Shown here piece by piece: positions 1-13,100 of a stretch of DNA of 64,000 nt. The stretch covers positions 1 through 64,000 of the forward strand of contig JBAMDO010000240.1 in NCBI GenBank assembly GCA_037074765.1, in the 5' to 3' direction. The notes beneath the pieces were generated by a model. That model was not told the DNA's origin, did not search any database, and saw nothing but the letters and a program-made list of their open reading frames with translations. Every line of letters starts with the position of its first letter. Positions within the stretch are counted from its first letter, which is position 1. Position numbers and translations under genes: made by a program. The stretch comes from Mansonella perstans. Taxonomy: Eukaryota > Nematoda > Chromadorea > Rhabditida > Onchocercidae.

Positions 1-267
1 CATGAAAATCATTGATGATATATAGGGTATAACTCGGGCAGTCACCCGGCTAGGACGAATTCCATTTAAACATAACAATGCTATTAAATAGTAATTAAGT
101 ACTTGTTATTATATAATAATAAATGATGAATAGCAATGAAAATGCATGCATTATGTAACTGGTAAAAGCAATTTTCGAATGACAAATAATTAGCTAATTA
201 ATTAACCGAATAATTAATTAATTGATTAAAGAACCAATCATTCAATTAATAAATGAAAATTTCGATA

Positions 268-3200
268 TTAAAATTTATAAATCAGCGCAAAACATATATA
301 GGCGACGAAGACTGTTAGCATTGCATTGGCCAGCATTCTATCGCTAAATTCAAATTGTGGTCGTCCCTCAAACAGAGCCTGAAAACTTTTAACTGCCAAA
401 TGCTGCAGATAAATTTGTTTTCAAAAAAGTTTTCTATTACAGCCTTGATTGCAAACAAACAGCTGCTATGATTCATTCCGTTCGTTTTTTTGGCATAAAT
501 GCATGCATTCATACATGCAAGTTAAAAGCAGAACACATATACATAAATGATACGAATTAGTCACATCGTAAACATTCCTTCACTGAATACAATAAAATGT
601 TACTGGAAAAAAAAAATCCCGCAACTGTTTATGGTAACGCTTGAGAAATCAAAATTAATAATTTTTATTCGAAAAAAGATGAGATGAAGAATAACATGCA
701 ATTACTTTGTACGTAACCTTCTTGTCTTAAACTTTTTGCTATAAATTTGAATTGCAAACTTTTTTACCTTACTAAAAAGTAATGCCGATTCTTTAATAGT
801 GTTTTAATTACTAATGGTTTAATTAATTCACCTGTTTCCTACTACTGTGGATCACTGAGAAACCATACTGCATCGCTATGAATTAATTAAACCACTAGAC
901 TTTTTACAATCCTTAATTTGAATTAAAATTAGATCCTTTCTGATATTTCATAAGGCTTCTGTCAAAAGTATGTGCAATATAGTAAAACGTCAAAAATAAA
1001 GAATACAAAAATCAAATTCAGTATCTAAAATCTGTACCATTTACACTACGAAATTTAACGTAACCTTCTCATCTATAAATAATAAAGCATGGGTATTGAG
1101 AAAAGAACAAATCACGTAAGGAACTTGCATAAACGCAAATGTGCTGCATGCATCATACATTTCTGTTAGTTGCAATATGGTTGGGCTTTGACCAATTAAT
1201 GCTTTCATTAATTTGTGAAAGACACACTCGCAAAATATTAAAGTGAGACTTAGAGGAAAATAAGAGTGAGGAACTTAAGAAATTTGTAAGTAATGGAAAT
1301 ATAATTTTTTCAAAATAATATTTGCCAAGTTCCATTGCTCTTAACCGAATGAGAAGTTTTAATTAAGCTTTTTTCTACACTTGAACTTTTTTTTTTAATT
1401 ATGGCACGGGTGAATTAAAAAGAAAAGAATGTCAATTATAAGCATGGCAAAGCATGATATCCTCCTTGGTTTGCACAGATAAAAAGCTACCGAATATTTT
1501 GATCAAGTAAAATTTTAATTAAACTGAATAGACTGATTTGATCGAATGTATGCTCATATGTTACAAACTTATGGAATATTAAAATTTTATAGCAAGCTTT
1601 AAATTACTTTTGCAATGAAACGATTTCCCAGAGTTAATTCATTATTCTGCTTTAAAGTGACCTAATTCGATTTAATACAAATATGAAAGAGCAAACGGAG
1701 TTTAAAAAGAAATTTGAGACTAATTAATGACCCAATCATCAAATTAATCAACTAATTAACCAAAAACTGGCAGTCTTTGTTTCAATGCACTCGGCAAAGG
1801 TACAAAACTCAGTTTTTGAAAAACTTCGTAAGCATTAAAATGCATTATTGACCGCTTAATTTTTTTTAACAGCAAAAATTAAATTTGAATCGTTGCTTTC
1901 ATCGAAAATTCCAATTTCAGATAACCCAAATTTTAAAAGCTTATTATAATTGTAAATTCTTAAGGTAAAAATGAGGTATACTTTAAATTTTCGACAAAAA
2001 TATCCTGTATGGAAAAAAGTTCATTAATAAATTTTACCTATTCTTATTTATAGTTTTGACAAAACGATAATAATAGCAACAATAATAACAGCACAACAAC
2101 ACAATAACAGCAACAATAGTTAAAGGACAATAACAAAAGCGACAGTAAGGGAACGGTAATAAAGAAGAACAATGCAACAGAAAACAATAAAATCTTTTTT
2201 TGCGTAGTTAAAATATGTGAAAATTATAAAAATTTCAATGTTAGATGACTATTCCACTGTTAAAATTTAAATTTATAAAATTTCCAATCATAAATAATTA
2301 ATAATATCTCCATTTTATATAAAACATTGGTCATTCTTGCAACTCTATTAGCTATTTAACAGAGTTGCAAGAATGACCATATAACTAGATGTATGCAAAG
2401 ATTTACCTCGGGAACGCCAATTCGTCGACATGCTACCAAGAAACGGTCAACATTACGACGACGTTTTGGTGGTGACAACGGCAACTACAAAAAGAAATTA
2501 TAGAATATTCTATATCACAGAAGAGGTAATTCATAATATATGAAAAATTAAAATTAAACCTATGAATTTTTTGGAGAATTTGATCATTTGTATGAGTATT
2601 ACTAACTTTTAATGATCATTAAACAACCAATGTCTCAATTCGGAGAATGGATGGGAGAGAAAGGAAGTAACTCCTTGGAATCTTTGAAAATCAATTTAAA
2701 AAGACTTGAAAAAACTAAGTTAAACCTTATTTCTTAATCTGTATTTCAGTAAATCTTACTATCAGTATTTGATTAAATATGTGATTTGTGCTGCTGTTTA
2801 AAAATTTTGGTCAAAAGGATAACTGATTTAAAATCAATTGGAAAATTAGAAAAAATCAAAATAAAATGTAATAAAAAAAAAAATAAAATAAAATAAACTT
2901 ATTTACCTCATCAGAAACTGGCATAAACAAACTATGCACTGCACGCGAACGTATCCGATTAGCGAAATTACATAATTTAACACCATCAGCTAATGAAGCG
3001 GACAGTTGTGATCTTCCTGATGGCAATGTTATATTAAGACAACTTTCAAGAACCTAAAAAAATTAATGAAAATTAAAAACAGAAATTTTTGAAGAAAATT
3101 ACGCACAACCATTGTTAAAAATTTATAAAATTAATGACAGCAATACATTGCAATAATAAAAAGTGACGCATTGCGTTACGATTAAGTATTGATTTTCGAT

Positions 3201-4078
3201 CTTCAAATTCCTTTTTTTGTTTATTTCATGGAGAATTTCTGAAGTCTACGCCGGAATTTCAACTGGCATGATCAATGTCGGTATGCTACTCTTTTCAATG
3301 CATCACTTATTCAGCTTATTATTTCTTCGTTTTTTTATTAATTATAGTCATCCTTAATCAGCCAATAGCTTTTAAATTTTAAAAATGCTTTTCTCACAGG
3401 ACTTGCCTTACGCATATTTTCTACAATATTACCAGTGGTCACATTTGAACAGGTTCCACTTATCGCTGTATTACTGATCGATCTAGTACTTTGCATCTTT
3501 GCTGCAGTATTTGTACCTAATTTTGATTCTAAAAATAAAAATAAACGTGAAAGTTCACGTTTTAAATTAAGTTGAAAATTGGTATCTAAAAATGCCGGAA
3601 GTTTTAAATTTTTTTAAAGAAAAAATAATAAAGAACAAACGCTTCTTTAGACCAAACAACAGCTGATATTGCCAATAAGAAAATCAAAAAATTTTAAAAA
3701 GGCAAAATTTTTTGTATAGTTGATTTTAACGGATATTATGTGCAATATATGTATTAAATGAGAAATTAATTTCGATAATGACATACTATCATTTGTATGT
3801 GAATTAGCTAAACGTGAAGAAATAGAATGACGTTTTTCAGTGGTCGTCCGTTTGGGTAATGGTTGACTTGTTGTTGATGAACGTAATGTAGCAGAGTTGC
3901 TTGAAGGTAAGATACGTTGATCACTGACTGGTGACACATGCGAAGTCTAAAATTTGGAATTCGATAGAAAGATGAATTTGAACGACAAAAATTTAACGAA
4001 TCACTGAAACTCTTGCTGCAAACAGCAGTAACGTAACGATTATTCGACATTTCCCTTATTTCGTTTTGCTATTGAACG

Positions 4079-4109
<31 letters not shown>

Positions 4110-7100
4110 AAATAAACTTCCTATTTGAAAAATTTAAATTTAAAAGGCGATGTCTAAAATTTCAGCTGGAAAAGAAAAAAAGAAAAAAAAATGTCGTGCT
4201 TACCGTAATAAAAGATGATACAGCATCCGACGGTGCAATGAAACGTGTCGTTGTCTCGGAAGCACTTACAATTCCGGCTGATGCCAGAATGGATGCAACT
4301 GTTGCGACAGAATCTGCAGCTAAATAACTGTTGATTCTGTGAATTGATGAAATATTTTTGTCAAAATTTTCTATTATTTTATTAATTCTGAATTTTTATT
4401 CCACTTTCGTCAAAAAAACATATTAATTGCAGTTTACAAACAAAAAAAGCAAATTATTGTTAATAAACAAAATTAGCATTATTTAATGTTGACTATCCAA
4501 TTCTCATGTTCTTTTTGAGTTCAAATTGATAAAGAGCTTTTTCAGCATGAAGAAGAAGAGCTGTTTATAAATACAAGTAAAACCAATAGTTTATTAATGT
4601 AATATCAATAATAAACTAATATTAATTATGAACCTGATGAATTCGAATCTTCAACAGCTGGTGATAAGCAATTTTGGCTTGGTGGAATATCAGTATCAGA
4701 ATGATCGGTTATTGTTGGAAGATCCGAACTGATATTTGTTGGCTGTATATCAAACATTGTTGTTATATGCTGATCCGAAACAATCCGAGAGTTATTACTA
4801 TTTACAATAATACTCTTACTATCAGCAGTAATTGTGCAGTTTGTATAACTTCGTTGAGAATTTGCTATAGAGCACAGTGTGCAATTTCGATTATTTAATT
4901 TTTGTTCCGCTTCTTCAAGTGTGTTGTTATTCTTAATATCAGGTATGATTCCATCATTCTGTCCTTTACTGTCATCCATTTTTATTGTTTTTAATTCTGA
5001 AAAAAAAAAAAACGTTAATTTATTTAAAAAAAAAATATTTTATTTTTTGCATTCGCAAAAATATGTGCAGCATATTTGATTTATTAATGTCCTATATGGC
5101 AAACTTGTTTTTTTCAGAATTAAAAAAAAAAAAAACAATAAAAAAAATGGATGACAATGAGAGGTGCTCCTAAATTCGACTACACAAATGTTTACTCTAA
5201 CATGCAATCGAGAAACACAGAGATACACAATTCATAATGTTGCTGTTTCTTTTGAAATTACCCGTAGAATCAATATCGAAGAGAGAAGACATCGCATTAA
5301 TTACATCTGTTTAGGTGACACCACGACAAACATTACTTATATCATACCGTATTGGTTTTCTTAGTCACAAGCGAGTCTATATCAAACGTGTGTCAAAGTC
5401 TGTGTCTAACAAAATCCTGAAAATCTTCGTTCGCGAAGCCAAGCCACGATGCTGCACAAAAATCAAAAAAACTAACCCTGGTTCAGAGTGATAACAGGTT
5501 CATTACTGGTCACGGTAGCCGTCATCGGTGTAACGATAGCCTGAGGTCTTTGAATAATGGATGATGTGGTAGATGAACATGAATTGGTGGATGAAGTGGT
5601 AGTAGTGGAATTATTGGAACATGATTCATGATTGATTGTGGTATGGTTTTGCTGATGCGTTGATAAGCTCGATGATCCAAACTGACTTGACAAAGTTGTA
5701 CCAGAAGCTATCTATAAAATTTTAATTTGAATTTTTATTAAACAAATTTGAAATTGAGACTTCGTGAAAAAAATACATGCACATGAAAGAAAAGTTGTAA
5801 AGAATACGGAGAAACGAGAAAAAGAAAAAACTGACAATTGATAGCAATGTCATGTAACTATTAATTAAATTAATGTCATCATGTAAAAAAATAACTGAGG
5901 ATGAAAAAGTATTCCTTTAACATTGTTTTTCTTCTTGTAATTTCCAGTTGCAAATTTAATTTTAAATTCAAGAATTAAGGATTTTTCCATTTAGGTATTG
6001 TGTTGAGATAGAAGTAATGGAATTACTGCAACGAAATTCAGGAATGATTGTAATGATTCATAGACTGATCCACAAACATCATATAATGTAGGGTTGGAAT
6101 GACTAAAATTATATTGCTGTTCCGGTAATTAACATAAAGACTTATATTATAGCACTTCAATAATTAATATGGAAAGATATTCCGGTATGTATCAAGAAAA
6201 CTGGAAAGTCACAGACTTAAGCATAGGGAATGATATGATAACAAAAAACAAACATTATCGATTAAATAAAGAGCGAAGAAAGAATAACAAAAATAAATAA
6301 CACGTTTTGAGAAAATATGCAGTAAGCTTGAAAGTGTGAAAAATGGATTTTTGATGAATTTTAATAAATCAGCAAGAACTTGTTTTCGTAAATCTTTCTG
6401 GTAAAAACAGGAAAAATGAAAAGTTTTAATAAATTTAAAATGATATGTGCTAATGTGTGATGATATTCATTCCCTTCATAATAGAAAATAACACAAAATA
6501 TTTCTTATCATCAATCAGATAAGATAAGTCATTATTGTTACGACTAATCATTGTAAAAATATTTTATTAACTCATAATTTCAATTTAAATTCGAAATTGG
6601 AAAAAAGGAAAAAGAAGTTGATTGAAAACATGATTTGCTCAATTATTATTTTTCTCTTTTTAACTCATCTGATTATAGTTCCAACACATAAATATTAAGC
6701 AATAGTAATACTATGTAGTACTAGATAAGATACCCTTTTTCAAAGTGAAACGAATGGAAATAAGCTTATACAAGAAGTTGGACCTATTAAGCCTGAATAA
6801 TATGAACAAATAAAAACCAAAGTAGCACAAATTAGTTACGTTCAAGGTGCTATGGACAAGTTAATTTATTGATTCACTTGTTTGGTTATTGCTAAAAAAT
6901 ACTTTCATTGATTGAATCCGGGTAAAGAAAGAAAGACGTCATGATAAATTTATTCCGGTTGACGATATATCTATTCGCATTATTATAGTCACTTCTTTTT
7001 TTTGAGGTCAAATCTGATTAGAATATTCCCACTATAATTGTTAGTTGAGTTTGTTTTTATTCAGGATCAGTTCCAGATGAATCATTTCTACTACTATCAG

Positions 7101-10100
7101 TAGTAGTTGTAGAAATGTTCCATCCTTAATTTATACCATCAGTACTAATTGCAAGCACTTTTTTAAAGTTAAAAGTGGCCGAAAACACTCCTGCTATCAT
7201 TATTGCTTGCGATCGGTTTTTGGATTAGGACAGGATGAAATTTTTCTCATCGATTTTGCCGAAAATCTTAAAATATGCAAAATATTTAGAAATTCAACTG
7301 TGAAAAATATTTTCAATTCTCTATAAGTTACTTTTGACAGACAACATTTTCGCGGTCACCTGGCAACAAATTTTAGTAATAATAGCAGCAATAGTCTGGT
7401 GAATGATCAGTGATATGCAAACGAAACGGAAAAAATATGCAAATAGAAAACAAAGAAATGCACTGTTACTTTCAATAGTAATTTCAATGGTAAGAAGAAC
7501 AAAAATTAATTTATGAAAATAAAAAAAATGAATAGATTCCTCAATTTAGGAATAAGAATAAATATTATTAGAACAACCATCTTTTCTTAGTCTTCCAATA
7601 CTAGATAAACAAATGTCGGTGAACATCGACTTTTCAAAAAAACCTTTTGATAACAATTTAAATAGTTTTGTTTAATTTATCCTCATCGCATTACACTGGC
7701 ATTACAAGATTAACAAAAATTACATTTCCGACTATTCCGAAATGTATTCTTGCGTTACAACCAATCAAACCAGTTTAATTAGATTGTCCAAATATTTCAT
7801 GACAATTGAAGATTAAAGAAGGAAAAAGACCAAGCGAAATAAGCGATAACTTTAAAATTAAACCTTTTCAGTAATAAATAAAATATTAAAATTGAACCTT
7901 TTCAGCATAGGCATGCATCACTTCTTTTAACAGATCACCATTACTATTCTTAGATGAATAATCCTTTGACCCTAACGCATCGCCAGCAACAACTGCTTCC
8001 CAATTGGATGTTAATAATTGTTTTTGCTGCTGCTCTTGTTGTTGTTGTTGTTGTTGTTGCTGTCGCTGTTGGCGATAATTTTGATGCAATTGATTAGCTT
8101 CATCGATATTAAACAAATGACCAATTTGCGGTTGGAACTGAAAAAAAAAGGGGAAAAATAAAAAAACGAAAAAAGTTCGAATAACAACAATGATAGAATG
8201 GTTCGTATAAAGTGTTAAAATTATATTATCGCTATAGCAAAATTCGTAGTATGCAATAATTGTTTTCATAGTAATTATTGCATACGACTGCAGTTATCAT
8301 GTATCTACAATTATCATGTAATTATCTGTAATTGATAACACATTATCACCGTTACATCTGCTATGTAACAATGATAACGATAAGAAATATACCTGTTTGT
8401 ATTGAATTTTTTTCCCTCTCTGTTATGCAAATATTACCTATAATTTCTTGCAAATATTACCTAAATATAAAAATACGAGATATTTGCATCTAATTGATGC
8501 GTTGAAAATGTGTATCTGTTATAATACTTGAAAGAAAACGTAGAACTTTCAGCTAAAACTATATTTTTACTGTAATTATGTTAAAAATTATGATGTTTTT
8601 TGTAAAAAAATAATAGAAAGGGAAAATTATGGATATCTAAATGCATAAGAATTAGAAAATGAATAGATATGTCAACAGCGTGACCAAGTTAAGTAAAAAC
8701 AAGGTCAAATTCCAGGTTTTTCAAATTTAAATTTTCTACAGCAGTTATATTAGTTTTACAAACTAAATTTTCTACGGTAAGTTTTTTACGGTAGTTATTT
8801 TTTAATCAAAACTTTTCACATATAGAGAAGTCCGAAGAAATTATTTCTTTTTTGTATCTTACCTTATCACTGAAATTTCAATATAGTATATGGTAAAGTA
8901 AAAACTTGTGAAAATACATTATTACCTAATATGTCAAATTATTTATAATTCAAAAATTGAGGTATGAAATAACCTCACGAGAATAACGATTTTCATCAGC
9001 TGTTGATGCGTAACCGGAATCACTACCACCTACGGTATTAAAACGCGTCGCGCGCGATCGCCTTTCAAAACATCGTCCGTCAGCGATACTTTCTATGCTA
9101 CAAAAATATATCCAAATTTATTTGTTATTATTACAGACATCAGTAATTACTTGAACATAACAAATCGGTTTATATGGCTCTTCTCCATATTAATAACTTA
9201 TTTCACCTTTTTCATCAATTATATTTAATATTTTAATAGTTTAAAACATTATTCATGCTATAATAATCCATTTAAAATACTACTATCATTTACAGTAGAT
9301 ATCTGAAAGGAAGCTGCTCTCGCCATATCCTCAATTACCATGAATATCTCAGGATACCATCGCCCAAATGAGAAAATAGAAATGCTTCAATTTTAAATAT
9401 GAAACTTTTTCTGCTCTTTGAATGTTTACTTTTGTCCTCTTCTTAATGTCGCATTTACAGTGGTTGGTCCTTTAAATGTATGATTATATACTTCTGTTGT
9501 ATTATCAATCGTTCGTCCAGCATGTGATCGCAACCATTTAAATGCATGCTCACGGCCCTGATAAATAGATGATACACACTGATTATTTCGAAAAAGGTTC
9601 CAAAAAAAATTTTAATAAATTCAAATTAAATGCTAAAGCATGAAGGCAATTGTATTAAATACTAGAATTTATAGCAGAAATTAGTTTGATTGAATTTTAC
9701 ATCTTAAATTCAGGAAAAATATTAGATTAATAAGTAGTGATGGTAATAGTCTTATTTATTTTAAATGGATTATAAATTGAGCCTAATTTCAAATCACAGA
9801 AAATAATGTTTCAATTATCATCCTTTCATTATCAGCGAAACCACGATTATCGTCATTTTCTTGTTATTCATAATTTATTTACTCTGATAACCTTAACAAA
9901 CTAAAATCCTGGCGAATTAGAATCATTCCGATGATATTTTAAGATGGAAAAAAAAGTATAATGTTAGGATTATGAGATTTATATCAGTATTTCATAGTAA
10001 CGGTATGTTCAATTGTTGTTCAATTGTCTTACTCATCCTGCTTTTCATATATAAATCCAGCAAATGATTTATTCATCCTAACCTTGAAAACTAAATATTG

Positions 10101-13100
10101 AAATGATGAGAGCTCACCTTCGAGCAAAGTTTAGCTGGTGGCGCTATGAGAGGGTTGACATCGGTACGAAAATCGATCAGTGTACACATATGCCGTAAAT
10201 CAAATGGTAATTCACCAAGTTTATTTTGAGATATGTCTAATATTCGCAGCTCTAACCGCGAAATTTCTGAAATTTTTAAAATTTGCCAAAAATAATTTTG
10301 AAGAAAAAAAGATTGAAAAAAAATAAATGATAGAAAATTGCAGTATTTATGAAAGGAAAAGATCAGCAGATGTTTTGATATCTATCATTAACTAAAACTA
10401 TGATACTATACATTCAACTTCGTTCATTTAATTTAATAATATGTAACATTTTATGCTACATATTATTATGAAAAGTCAACATACATTTTTGCTTATTATT
10501 TCGTTCTTCTCCTGTTCTATACCATCAAAAGGTATTTAAAAAAATTTAGCATAATTCGATTTGAATTTAATACATAAATTTGTAAAGTTCCTCTAAACAG
10601 TGATTGTTTCCCCATCGTCCCCTAACTTTTGCTCTAACTTTTTTTGGTGCAGAGTTTATTCATTTGATGAAAAAATGTGGAATCAATAATCTGCTAAGTC
10701 ATCTAGGATGACCAAATTATATCATTTCTTCTTCCGTCAAATGGATCTATAGCATCTATCTCATCATATAATGACGCATAAGTCCTCTATTCCAAAAATG
10801 CTTTTCATATCGGTTTGCTAATTGCATATTTGGTTTGCCATTCAATGACTATAGCTTTAAATACTTTGTTTGAAACGTTCCAAGGATCTGCTTTTAAAGT
10901 GACACTTTTTAGCATATTATGACAATTCTTTTGTATTATCAGTAAATCCACAGTTAAGCACCTTCCTTACTAGTTAGTTAAGTACTATTAAAAAAAAAAA
11001 CCAAAAAATAAACCTATTTTACTTGTCAGTTACTTGCAGAAAATATACGAATATGCAAGGGAAAATATGATGAACTGATAAACAATTGATATGATCAGGC
11101 ATAAACATGAAGCAAATTTTAATTTACATTTCTTTGCAACTTAAAAAATTCGAAATGAAATTAGGGACAAAAAACAAGAAAGAAGCCAAATATTTATTCC
11201 AAGTTCTTTCGTATTCTAAGCTAAATATAAGAACATTTAAAAAGTGACGGAATAATGCCGTGCTTTAAAGCTGAACTGAACTTTCTTTCACATAATTTTT
11301 ATTTCACACAACAATGAAAACTATTAAAATTGAATATTTCGCTAAAAAAGAAACAAGAAAATTATATTTAAAAAAAGTTTAAAATGTGAAGTTGCTTAAT
11401 TACAGTAAATATAATTCAATATTAAAAGAAAATAAAAGGAAAAAGTGAAGAAAAATCAACCGACACAAGTAATCAATCAGAAGATGAAATTAGGAGCACA
11501 ATGAGACAAATTGATTAGTTTGATTTCATCCGAACTGTCAAATTATCATTAAAGTATTATTTCCAGCCAAAAATAATCAAATTTTGATCATTTCACAAAA
11601 TTTTTTATGATGTCCTATTCTTCAGCACATATAAATTGGTCAGTTGCTTTCCAAACTTTAGTAATTTCATTTCCCTTTCTTTTCTTCTACATTCTTATTT
11701 CTTCAAAATAGTCAAATAATTTTCGAAATACATTAAGAATGATTTTATAAACCTGAAGGCAAATGAGTGAGTTGATTATCTCGCACATTGAGCACTCGCA
11801 ATGATTTTAGTAAAGCGATATCGGCCGGTAAACTTTTCAACTTATTGCAGCTTGCATCCTGCAAATATTCTTTCACTAAAATCCATTTCATTTTTAGCAA
11901 CATTTTCAGATATCTAAACGCCAAACTATCGCATTTAGAAATATTTCAAAAAGTTTGAAACTATCATACCAATTCACGCAATGAACTCGAAAGTTGCCGA
12001 ATTTCTCGTGGAATATTCTCCAATCGATTACCCGTTAGCAGCAGAATTTGCAGAGGTATAGAAAATAGAGCTGATGGGATGTTCATCAATTGATTACCAC
12101 TATGAATAAAAAAAATATGACACAGAAAAAAGAGTAAATTTTGCAATTAATCCTCTTCATCCTGTGAAATCAACGAAATTAACAAATTATCGTTGGAAAG
12201 CCATCATAACAATTATTTTTATTATACAGTATTAAATAATTGTTAAGCGTGCTATCATTGATTTGATATGATAGCTGTAATAAGGAAATGCTGATAACCT
12301 ATCGATGATCCATCATAGAATAATGAGAGATGTTGATAATATGACAACGATAATAAACAATAAAGAGATTCATAAGAATTAATTGTAATGTGGAAATTTC
12401 CATTTTTAAAAGAATTTTTTTTTCTGCATACTTTTTGTGTGCGTTTACATACAAAAAGAAATGGTGTTACAACCTCCACACTTTTGATATTCTCGCTGTC
12501 CAGAATTCTGATAAATTTGAATTTTTGTTTTTTAAAAAAAAGATAGCAAAGACTACGAAAAACTGCACAGCTAGTAATTTCGCATGTTGAAACTATCATA
12601 TCATTTTATGGATAGCCAATTCTTCTTTTCCGGAAGTTCTCATTAATTGAGAAAATTAGTTTTTTACACTTGTATATTATAATGAAGAAGAAAGAAGAAG
12701 CAGAGGGAAAAAGAGGAAGGTAAATGTCCCATGAAAATGACAACTGTTATATTTTTTATGATAGTAACATTAAAAATACCGAATCAATCTGGTCATGCAA
12801 TTTGCAATTTCCAAACTGTGCTTTGCAACAATGACTACCGTCAGTTGTCCTAACGATAAACCTGATTAGCATAATTTGCCATTTAAGTTATACTTTGCAA
12901 CAATGATTAATCTGACTATCGTATTTTGCAAAAAAAAAAAAAATGTTTTTGAAGTGTGTATCATATGATAATCGAACTAACACAAATGGGAGATAGTAAA
13001 GTAATAACTATTAAAAAAGGTAAAAATTTGTTAACTGAATATTTAACTATTAAAATGAGCAATTTTTTCAGTAAGAAACAAGAATAAATTTTTACCTTAA

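Noticed and set aside
1440..1680. Candidates for the missing short CH-domain exon of LRCH (near 1450 and 1620-1670)
   Set aside because: Frames of suitable length exist, but they lack the expected LC...D/E pattern or good acceptors; choosing one would be guesswork.
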